Below are positions 44,366 through 52,700 of a stretch of DNA of 64,000 nucleotides, in pieces. The stretch lies in the NCBI GenBank assembly GCA_023258975.1, contig JAHFRD010000004.1, positions 186,001 to 250,000 on the forward strand, read 5' to 3'. The translations under genes were made by a program, and so were the position numbers. How positions within the stretch are numbered: position 1 is the stretch's first letter; the number at the start of each line of letters is the position of its first letter. The notes beneath the pieces were generated by a model that was not told the origin of the DNA, did not search any database, and worked only from the letters and a program-made list of their open reading frames with translations. Source of the DNA: Hydrogenophilales bacterium. Lineage in GTDB: Bacteria; Pseudomonadota; Gammaproteobacteria; Burkholderiales; Thiobacillaceae.

Positions 44366-44662
44366 ATGACGCAACTGGTTTTTTCACCGCGAGCCCTGTT
44401 GGATATGGAACGTTTGGCTGTTTTCCTTCGCGACGGCGATGCCGATGCGGCGCGAGAAACCGTGCCCACGCTGATGCGTGGCTTGGCCATTCTGAAGGAG
44501 CATCCCTTGATGGGACGCAAGGTGGAAGCTGGATTGCGGGAACTGGTCATCGCGCGTGGCAAGTCGGGTTATGTGGCGCTCTACGATTTCGATGTGGCGA
44601 AGGACTCGGCTATCGTTCAGGCGATCCGGCATCAACGCGAACACGGCTACGTCCATGAGTAA
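44366..44662 (+). CDS. RelE/ParE-family toxin
   Basis: A 98-residue toxin with the family pattern LVFSPRALLDMERLAVFL, HPLMGRKVEAGLRELVIARG and a C-terminal VQAIRHQREHGY. ParE-like members poison gyrase and RelE-like members cleave mRNA; sequence alone does not decide, but RELVI and IRHQRE resemble ParE. It forms a module with the preceding RHH antitoxin. Confidence 0.88.
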   Translation: MTQLVFSPRALLDMERLAVFLRDGDADAARETVPTLMRGLAILKEHPLMGRKVEAGLRELVIARGKSGYVALYDFDVAKDSAIVQAIRHQREHGYVHE

Positions 44663-44691
44663 GCAGCCGTTTTTTCTTCAGGAGACGAGAC

Positions 44692-44904
44692 ATGCTTCGC
44701 GCTGTCGAAATAAGCAACTTCCGCAGCTTCGCCGATCTGAGGAGGATGCCTTCGCCGAAGCGGTACGCCCCACCGAGGGCGAAATGCGGATGGAATCCCT
44801 CCCGCGCTCCGTCTATCCCCGCCCCGGTGCGCGGGATCGCGCCTTTAATCTCAATGCACCCGGATTCGCGCCTTTGCGCGAGTTTCTCGGGGCGATTTAA
44901 GTGA
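44692..44904 (+). pseudogene. Truncated AAA-type ATPase start (RecF/ABC-like)
   Basis: The ORF begins MLRAVEISNFRSFADLRR, the usual opening of AAA15/RecF-like ATPases, with a good SD (CAGGAGACGAGAC). The next expected element, a Walker A motif, is missing and the remaining 50 residues are Pro/Arg/Ser-rich and not protein-like. In another frame the region reads [18 protein letters not shown]. It looks like a gene beginning left after deletion. Confidence 0.4.
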
Positions 44905-44908
44905 AATC

Positions 44909-46315
44909 ATGAAACCTACCGTTGTCCTGGTCGGCCGGCCCAATGTCGGCAAATCCACGTTGTTCAATCGTCTGACCAAGACGCGTGACGCGCTCGTCCA
45001 CGATCTTCCCGGCCTCACCCGCGACCGCCATTACGGCCACGGCCGTAGCGGTTCCAAACCGTTTTTGGTGGTGGATACCGGCGGCTTCGAGCCGGTGGTG
45101 GAATCCGGCATTCTCGCCGAGATGGCCAAGCAGACCATGCAGGCGGTGGCGGAAGGCGATGTGGTCGTCTTTCTGGTCGATGGCCGCGCCGGCGTCACGC
45201 CACAGGACATGATCATCGCCGAGAAGCTGCGCCGCAGCGGGCGGCCGGTGTTCCTGGCGGTGAACAAGACCGAGGGCATGAACCGTGGCGTGGTCAGCGC
45301 CGAATTCTTCGAACTCGGCCTGGGCAGCCCGGTGCCGATTTCCAGCGCCCACGGCGAGGGGGTGCGCGAACTGGTGGATCTTGCGCTGGAATCGTTCGAA
45401 GTCGAGGCGGAGGAGGGCGAGGCTGGCAACGGCGGCCATCCCAAGATCGCCATCATCGGCCGCCCCAACGTCGGCAAATCCACCCTGGTGAACACCTTCG
45501 TCGGTGAAGAGCGCGTCATCGCCTTCGACCAGCCCGGCACCACGCGCGATTCCATCTATGTCGACTTCGAACGCGCCGGCAAGCCCTATACCCTGATCGA
45601 CACCGCCGGCGTGCGGCGCAAGGGGCGGGTGACCGAGGCCATCGAAAAATTTTCGGTCATCAAGACCCTGCAAGCCATCGAGGACGCCAATGTGGTGGTT
45701 CTGGTGCTCGACGCCCAGCAGGAAATCTCCGATCAGGACGCCCACCTCGCCGGCTTCGTCCTGGAGGCCGGGCGCGCCCTGGTGGTGGCGGTGAACAAAT
45801 GGGACGGCATGGATGGCTACGCGCGCGACCAGATCAAGCGTGAACTCACCCGGAAGCTGGAGTTCCTTGCCTTCGCCCGCTTCCACTTCATCTCCGCCCT
45901 GCGCGGCGATGGCGTCGGGGCCGTGCTGAAATCGGTCGATGAGGCCTATGCGGCGGCGATGGCCAAGTTGCCGACGCCACGTCTGACCCGCGTCCTGCAG
46001 GACGCCGTCACCCAGCAACAACCCGGCCGTTCCGGCCTGTTCCGGCCCAAGCCCAAGTACGCCCACCAGGGCGGCAGCAACCCGCCGATCATCATCATCC
46101 ACGGCAACCATCTGGAAGGCATCACCGACAGCTACAAGCGCTACCTGGAAAACACCTTCCGCACCGTGTTCAATCTGCAAGGCACGCCGCTCAGGGTGGA
46201 CTTCAAATCCGGCCACAATCCGTTCGAGGCGCGCAAGCCCAAACCCATCACCCCGCGCCAGGAGCGCACGGCGGAACGCGCCGCCAGACGGCGCAAGAAG
46301 ACGTTCGGGAAATGA
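44909..46315 (+). CDS. der: Ribosome biogenesis GTPase Der (EngA)
   Basis: A 468-residue tandem GTPase essential for 50S assembly. Two [10 protein letters not shown]1 motifs (about residues 9 and 185), paired G3 motifs (VDTGGF and IDTAGV), G4 motifs (NKTEG and NKWDG), and a KH-like C-terminal domain ([18 protein letters not shown]) are visible. A basic tail follows. It begins 27 bases after the TA-remnant frame. Confidence 0.97.
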   Translation: MKPTVVLVGRPNVGKSTLFNRLTKTRDALVHDLPGLTRDRHYGHGRSGSKPFLVVDTGGFEPVVESGILAEMAKQTMQAVAEGDVVVFLVDGRAGVTPQDMIIAEKLRRSGRPVFLAVNKTEGMNRGVVSAEFFELGLGSPVPISSAHGEGVRELVDLALESFEVEAEEGEAGNGGHPKIAIIGRPNVGKSTLVNTFVGEERVIAFDQPGTTRDSIYVDFERAGKPYTLIDTAGVRRKGRVTEAIEKFSVIKTLQAIEDANVVVLVLDAQQEISDQDAHLAGFVLEAGRALVVAVNKWDGMDGYARDQIKRELTRKLEFLAFARFHFISALRGDGVGAVLKSVDEAYAAAMAKLPTPRLTRVLQDAVTQQQPGRSGLFRPKPKYAHQGGSNPPIIIIHGNHLEGITDSYKRYLENTFRTVFNLQGTPLRVDFKSGHNPFEARKPKPITPRQERTAERAARRRKKTFGK

Positions 46316-46414
46316 GCGGCGGGCGGGATGGGCGCGCCGCGATCCCGCTTCGGGTTTGAAGATGCCGATGTCCGGTATATGCTTGCTCCAGTCTTGTCCC
46401 CACTCTTCTTCCTC

Positions 46415-48451
46415 ATGAAATCCCTCCTGTTCTTCGCCGTCGCCCTGTTCGCCACGGCCGCTTCGGCGGCGGACTGGACGCCCGAGTTGTTGCCGCCGGA
46501 ACAGGGTCTGCGCGGGCCGCTGGCGCCGGTGCAATTTCTGTTGCCCGAGTTGCCGGCGGAAACGCTGGAGAAGCTGGCGCTGGAACTGGACAACTTCGAT
46601 GTGACGGCTTACGTGAGCAGCGCCGACGGCCGCCGCGCCATCTTCACGCCGCCGCAGCCGATCAGCCAGGGCAGGCACGACTTGCGTCTGGTCGAGTATC
46701 GGGCCGGCGGTCAGATGGTGGAACGCGGCCGCTGGACTCTGGAGATCCGCGCCGGCGCGGGGCATCGCGAGGCCAGCCTGAACGGCAATCTGGTGTTCAA
46801 CCTGACCCGCCGCCTGGACTCGAACCATCTCGCGGCGGGAACGGCGGGGCCGAATCAGGCCGATGGCGCCTTGAGCCTGCGCGGCGCCCTGGCCGACGCC
46901 GACTGGAAGGTGACCGGCGCCGCCGATCTCCTGGGCAACAGCCAGCATGCCCAACTGCCGCGCAAGGATGGCCCGATCGACCTGGCGACCTTCCTGCTGA
47001 CGGCGGAAACAGGCCCGGTGGTGGCGCGGGTCGGCCATCACGCGGTGGGGCCGGACAGTCTGGCGATGCAGGGATTCAGCCGGCGCGGAGCGTCGGTGGG
47101 GGTCAAATCCGCAGATGGCGCCGCCGCCGTGACCGCGTTCGCGTTGAATACCGGTAACGTGGTCGGCTTCCAGGAAGGGCTGGCGGTGGGCGACGCGGAC
47201 AAGCGCACCGTCGGCGTCGTGGCCAGCGTGAAGCCACTGGCCGGGCGCGACCTCAATGTCTGGGGCACCTGGGTTTCCGGGGCCGGCCAGGATCAGACCG
47301 GCGCCAGCGGCTCCGGCGTGGCCGGCGATGCCGCGCACAGCAAGGGCCGGGCGGCGGCGCTGTCCGGTTACGGCACGTTTCTCGACAACCGCATGCAAGT
47401 GCGCGCGGAAACGGCGCGCAGCCATTTCGACGCGGATGGACCGGGCACGGATACCAACGGCGACGGGGTGATCGACCACAACGAGCCCTATCGTGACGGC
47501 GGCAGCCAGCTCCTGATGCTCAACTGGAGCCCGTGGGACAAGCTGGAAGCGGCAGGCCGCCCCGCCGCGCTGAGTTTCGGCCTGGAACGGCGCCATGTCG
47601 GCACCTGGTTCCGCAGCCCGGCCGCCCCCGGCGCCGCGCGTGATACTGATCTGTGGAAGGGCGGGATGCATTTCGATTGGGCCGGGGTGCACGGTGACGC
47701 CAGTCTGGCGCGCGCCACCGACAACGTCGATGACCAGCCCGATGTGGCGCGTTCGCGTTCCCTGCAAAGCAACCTCAGCATGGGCTGGTATCCCGAATAC
47801 GCGCGCGCCGCCGATGGCCGTCCAGCGATTCCCTGGTATGGACAACCCTATCTCGGCCTGGCCCTGGGGCATACCGATCTCGACGTGATCAACGGCACCG
47901 GCGCGTTGTCCGCCGGGCCATTGCGCCGCACCGACAGCCTCACCTTGAGCGCCACCTTCAGCGGCGGCGCCTGGTCCTGGGGCGTCAGCCAGACTCTGGG
48001 CAGGGACGAGGATCGCCGCCAGACGGCGCCCGATCTTTCGCTTTCCAGCACGCAGGTGTTCGCTTCGCTGCAAGTGGGCGAGCGCCTGACCCTGGGGCCG
48101 ACCGTGAGTCATTCCGTGACGCGCGAAAGCGACGCGCCGGCCGGCGTGACCGCCAAGGATCGGAAAACCCTGACCGCCGGCCTGTATGCCTCATACACCC
48201 TGAGCGAGACTTTGAACCTGGGCGGCGGTTACACCCTGAGCGACGACGAGACTTCCGACGGCAGCAGCCAGCGCCGCGCCCAGGATCTCAACGCCCGTCT
48301 ATCCTGGATAGTGGCGCCGCCGAAGGAACGCCGTCCCGGCCTGACCCTGATGCTGGACGGCAGCCGGCATGACGAATCGGGCAGCAGTGCCGGCGCCGAC
48401 AACTGGCAGGTATTCCTGCGCGCCGTGATCGGTCTGCCGTTCGCACTTTGA
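46415..48451 (+). CDS. Exported protein with beta-barrel-like C-terminal half
   Basis: A 678-residue protein with a signal peptide (MKSLLFFAVALFATAASAAD). The first 120 residues look like an Ig-type domain (VTAYVSSADGRRAIF, RWTLEIRAG); from there the sequence has alternating hydrophobic/polar strands, ending ...QVFLRAVIGLPFAL, with a terminal aromatic-poor but strand-like end. An EF-hand-like loop, DTNGDGVIDHNE, is near residue 350. I do not recognise the family; an outer-membrane barrel is inferred. ATG 46415 gives the best signal peptide; no SD is evident. Confidence 0.7.
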   Translation: MKSLLFFAVALFATAASAADWTPELLPPEQGLRGPLAPVQFLLPELPAETLEKLALELDNFDVTAYVSSADGRRAIFTPPQPISQGRHDLRLVEYRAGGQMVERGRWTLEIRAGAGHREASLNGNLVFNLTRRLDSNHLAAGTAGPNQADGALSLRGALADADWKVTGAADLLGNSQHAQLPRKDGPIDLATFLLTAETGPVVARVGHHAVGPDSLAMQGFSRRGASVGVKSADGAAAVTAFALNTGNVVGFQEGLAVGDADKRTVGVVASVKPLAGRDLNVWGTWVSGAGQDQTGASGSGVAGDAAHSKGRAAALSGYGTFLDNRMQVRAETARSHFDADGPGTDTNGDGVIDHNEPYRDGGSQLLMLNWSPWDKLEAAGRPAALSFGLERRHVGTWFRSPAAPGAARDTDLWKGGMHFDWAGVHGDASLARATDNVDDQPDVARSRSLQSNLSMGWYPEYARAADGRPAIPWYGQPYLGLALGHTDLDVINGTGALSAGPLRRTDSLTLSATFSGGAWSWGVSQTLGRDEDRRQTAPDLSLSSTQVFASLQVGERLTLGPTVSHSVTRESDAPAGVTAKDRKTLTAGLYASYTLSETLNLGGGYTLSDDETSDGSSQRRAQDLNARLSWIVAPPKERRPGLTLMLDGSRHDESGSSAGADNWQVFLRAVIGLPFAL

Positions 48452-48478
48452 TTCAGACGTTTTGAGATGGAGTCAACG

Positions 48479-49645
48479 ATGAAGCGGGTTCTGATTGCCT
48501 TCGCCATTCTTCTGTCGCTGGCGGCGACCGGCGCACACGCGGCCATCGACGCGCTTGGTTCATCCGTTACGCCGGCCACGGTCTATGTCGCGTCCGATCA
48601 TGCGGGGGTGTTTACCGTGACCTGGCGGGTGCGAACCACCAGCGGCCCCAATGTATCTTCCAGTCAGGGTCAATTCCTGACGGGTGGCCGCGCGGGAGGA
48701 ACGCTGCTCGGCAGCGTGCCACTGGCGTTGAGCCAGGCCGCCGCCGCCGGGGCCACGGCCCTGATTACGGAAAGCGTGAATGTTCCGCTGGCGGTGATCC
48801 GGAAGGCGCTTGGCCTTGGCACGGGTGAAATCGTGTATCGCCGCTCCTATCGCGATGTCGGGGATGCGGTAATTCCGTTCGATGTTCGCGTCGTCATCAC
48901 CGGCGCCCAGGCCGCCGGCCTGAGCGCCACGCGCCAGTCCATCGCCTTCGACGACAACACCCCGGCGCGCATCGTCGCGCCCCGGCAACTGTTGAGCGCC
49001 TGGAGCGAAATCACCCTGTCCGGTACCGGCCTGGTGGAAGGCGTCTGGGAAATCGCCGAGCCGCCCTCGACCTCCGGGCAGGCGGTGTTCCATACCCTGC
49101 AAGTGGTGCGCCGCTTCGCCCAGAGCGACGCACCGTTGCGCCTGGACAGCCCGTCATTGCCCACCGCCGCGCCCGGCTTGTATCTGCTGCGCCTGCGCCT
49201 GACTCAGCCCTTGCCCGGCTTCGATTCCCCGGAGATCCGCTATTTCGTCGCCCAGCCCGGGGCCGCGCCGGTCGCGCGCGAGTTGCGGGTGCTTACGCCC
49301 GGCCCCGGCGCCTTGCTGGAGGATTCCACCCGCTTCGCCTGGGCGCCGCTGGAAGGCGTGCGATCCTGGCTGCTGTTGCTGCACGAGCGCCCGGCCGGGC
49401 TGGGCGGCAATCTGCCGGAACTGGGCGCAGCGCCGTTGCCCGATGCCGCCGAGTTCGCGCAGTTGGCGAAGTCCCCACCAGCAGCCGGCCTCGTGGTTCC
49501 CGGCAGCCAGACCGGCGCCAGTCTCTCCGTCGTGGCGCGTGCCCACCTGAAACCCGGCGCATCCTACCTCTGGCGGGTGCTGGGCCTGGGTGAGGATGGC
49601 GTGGTACTCGGTGAAAGTGCCTGGCGGGTGATTCGGGTTCCTTGA
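48479..49645 (+). CDS. Secreted Ig/FN3-like protein of unknown function
   Basis: A 388-residue exported protein: signal peptide (MKRVLIAFAILLSLAATGAH), an N-terminal beta region with VTPATVYVASDHAGVFTV, a middle region with EITLSGTGLVEGVWEI and a C-terminal FN3-like part (RFAWAPLEGVRSWLLLLHE ... YLWRVLGLGEDG). GGAG eight bases before ATG 48479 supports this start over 48467. It follows the barrel-like gene by 27 bases and probably shares its transcript. Unrecognised family. Confidence 0.7.
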   Translation: MKRVLIAFAILLSLAATGAHAAIDALGSSVTPATVYVASDHAGVFTVTWRVRTTSGPNVSSSQGQFLTGGRAGGTLLGSVPLALSQAAAAGATALITESVNVPLAVIRKALGLGTGEIVYRRSYRDVGDAVIPFDVRVVITGAQAAGLSATRQSIAFDDNTPARIVAPRQLLSAWSEITLSGTGLVEGVWEIAEPPSTSGQAVFHTLQVVRRFAQSDAPLRLDSPSLPTAAPGLYLLRLRLTQPLPGFDSPEIRYFVAQPGAAPVARELRVLTPGPGALLEDSTRFAWAPLEGVRSWLLLLHERPAGLGGNLPELGAAPLPDAAEFAQLAKSPPAAGLVVPGSQTGASLSVVARAHLKPGASYLWRVLGLGEDGVVLGESAWRVIRVP

Positions 49646-49683
49646 TGGCCAGCGATCATGCCGAAGCGATGCCGTTCCCGTTC

Positions 49684-49743
49684 CTGTAGCGCCGGCTTCC
49701 GGCCGGCCATTCCCAAGACGCCGGCTGGAAGCCAGCGCTACGG
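49684..49743. repeat. REP-like inverted pair (BIME-like)
   Basis: CTGTAGCGCCGGCTTCCGG with GCCGGC, a 12-base spacer, then GCCGGCTGGAAGCCAGCGCT ending ACGG: two inverted copies of the same palindrome between the 388-residue and 1830-residue protein genes. Confidence 0.8.
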
Positions 49744-49780
49744 GGGTGTGCGCACGTCCTTTTCCGCAAGGAGATAAAGC

Positions 49781-52700
49781 ATGCCGCGAGCAACGATGGC
49801 CTGGATACGGTTCTTTCCGGATTCGCGCCGCTTGTGTTGTCTGGCCTTGCTGTTGGCACCGTTTTTTGCTCAGGCGTCCAGCCCCTTCGCGGGCGACATG
49901 ACGGATGGCGGCGCCTCGGATGCCGTCGCCGCGCCGGCGTCGAAGCGGGGTGGATTTTCGCCAGCCACCGACAGGGTGATCGTTCCGGCCGCCTCGGATG
50001 GCCTGAGCGCGCCCGCCACGCGCGCGCCCGGCGCGCTCAAGCCGTTGCAGCCGCCCACCCTGATGGCGCCGCGTGTGCTGGGCATGTATCCCAACGAACT
50101 GGCGCAGGGCACCAGCTATAGCGTCACCCTGTCCGGTGAGAACCTGAACCCGACCCTGAAGCCCGATTTCGGAGCCGGCATTCTGGTGAAGGGCGCGCCG
50201 CAGCTTCTTTACGGCGGCAAGCTGAAGGTATCCATCGACGTGCTGCCGTTCGCACTGCCGGGCAAGCGCAATCTGGGGATCGCCGCCCCCTTCGGCGCGG
50301 CGGTGGAGCAGATCGTGGAGTTCCAGGTGGTCCAGCAGGCGCCCAAGGCCGCGCCGCCGAAGGCCACCCTGGTGAAGCTGCCGGAAGCCGATCTGGACAA
50401 GGTATTCAAGGGAAAAATCGTGCTCGACGCCCCGCCCTGGTGCAAACAGATCGCCAGCCAGGCGCCGCCCAAGGGGCCGGACGGCAAGCCGCTGGGACAG
50501 CCGACACCGATCTACCAGGAGCTGCATCCCACCCTGGACGACAGCCTGTTGTTCCTCTGGCACGAACAGAACAAGGGCCTGGCCGAGCGTTTCGAGATTC
50601 GCTTCCATATTCATGACAAGTTGCTGGCGAAACGCGACATGGCGGTGCCCACCGGTTCCGGCTGGGGTTCGATTCCGCATTACCGGCCGGATGCCGCCCT
50701 GATCGGCGAACTGTTCCAGGCGCTGAAGCTGCCGGCGCAGACCGGGCAAGCCGGCGCTGGAAAATATTCCCTGGACGCGGCCAAGGCCAAGCTGGCGGCG
50801 GGTGTGTCGGGTAGCGCCGAGGGTGGACTCGGGCCAGCCCAGGCCAAGGCCGACATTACCTGGGAAGTGGCCGGATTTCGGGAGTACGCCAAGAGCGGCG
50901 TGGCCAAGAGCGCGCTGGCCGATCTTCCCGACGCGCCGCCGGTTCGCCTGGCGGCGGGGTTCGCGCCGAAAGCGAATCCCGCGTCAGACGCCCCCCCGGC
51001 GCAGGCGGCTTACAGCCAGTACGCCAAGCCGGAACTGGTCGACGTCGAGGTGGAGCTCTCCGAGCGTTGGCCGCTTTATCTGCCCGATGCACCCACCGGC
51101 CTGGGCTGTCCTTCCGCCGTATCGGGCGGGCTTTCCGTGCACAACCTCGACTCCGCCACCCAGAACGGCAAATTGGCCGGTGCTTCCGGTTTCACCTACG
51201 ACCGCTTCCGCATCCAGGGCCAGCTCAATCTGGGCACAAGCCCCTACGCCGCCCATGTGGACAAGACCCAGACCAGCACCCCGGATACGCAGACCACGGT
51301 TTCCACCGGCTTCGGCGGCAGCGTGACTCTGGGTTCGCCGTCGCAGGTGCTGTTCACTACCTGGCGCTTCGACAACGTGTTCGTGGACTGGGGCGACGGC
51401 ACCCAGGAGCCCCTGGCCGCCATGCTCGGCGGGGACGCCGGCGACTATGATCGCGGTGACGCGGTGAACCTGGACAATTCCGCCATCCAGTACGTCCATG
51501 TCTATGCCGGCCCCGGCCAGTACATCGTGCGTCTGTTCCAGTTGGGCGAAGATGACATCCAGGGGGGCGGCCAGCAGGTGGCGGCGCAATCCGCCGATCT
51601 CGGCAATCCGGGCGCTTTCAGCCTCTACAACGCCGCCCTGAATCTGGCGGGTGGCAGCCAGGTCCAGGCGGCTCAGGCGGAGGCGAAATACGGGCAGGCA
51701 GTGGCCAAGCGCGCCTACATGCTGTTTTGCCAGCCGCTTTCCATCCAGCACCGTAGCGACCCCGCCGCCAACGGCCCGCTCAAACTGGTGGACATCGCGG
51801 TCGAGGGCGTGGCCACCGGTAACGAAGTGCCCAAGGCCGGCGCCGTGAAGGCCGGAAAAATCGTCGCCAAGCCACAATCGAAGGGCGTCGCGAACGTCGG
51901 TGGCGGTGGTGGCGTGGTTTCGTTCGCCAAGCAGGATACCGGCGCGTTGACGCTGGAGAAGGCCAAGCTGAATTTCAATGCCCTGGCCATGCTCGGCGGC
52001 ATGCCGGCCTACTCGACCTGCGACTACCAGCTCACTCCCTACGGCTTGCTGCATTACACCGGCCAGGGCGAGGTGCGCACGCGCTGGTATGTGGACGGCA
52101 TGGCCTTGCCGGCCGACGCGCCGCGCCCGGTGGGGCCGTCTCAGGCGCGCCCGGATTCCATGTTGAAGAACCCTCCCAATACCTGGGGGCCGCCGTTGGT
52201 GAGCGGGATCAACCTGCCGGCGCAAAGCCCGGTCGGCCTGGAAAAACTCGGTGTGCATGAATTGCGCGTGGAAGCCGAGGCCCTGCCCGACAGCGTGCAT
52301 CTGTTCGGCATGGTCGCGGCGGCGCTGGGCGGTGATGCGGGCGCCCAGGCGGGCTTGTCGAATGCCGCGAAAATGGGCGCCCTGCCGAAGCTGGGGGTGC
52401 TGGCGGGGCCCAAGGTGCCTGTCCAGGGCAAACCCGGCGGCGGGCCGGGGCCGGTGCTGAACCTGATGTTCAACCGGGGCTTCGATGACACGGCACCACT
52501 GAAACTGGCGGCGGCCGGCAAGAATTACGATTACGCGCCGGCCAAGACGGTCAGCGACCTGCCCAAGGTGGACACCACGCCGCTGGCGAAGAATCCCCCG
52601 GTCTGGGCGGTGTCGGAACCGCAGCCGTACCTGGTGGTCGGCAGCGATCCCGCGCAGCCCTGCACTTTCGACTTTCCGGTGGCGGATGGCTTGTTCAAGG

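Noticed and set aside
44897-48112. Open frame of 1071 codons on the minus strand opposite der and the barrel-like gene
   Set aside because: Antisense shadow of high-GC coding sequence; the residues are low-complexity (His/Arg/Gln/Gly-rich) and the opposite strand encodes clear genes.
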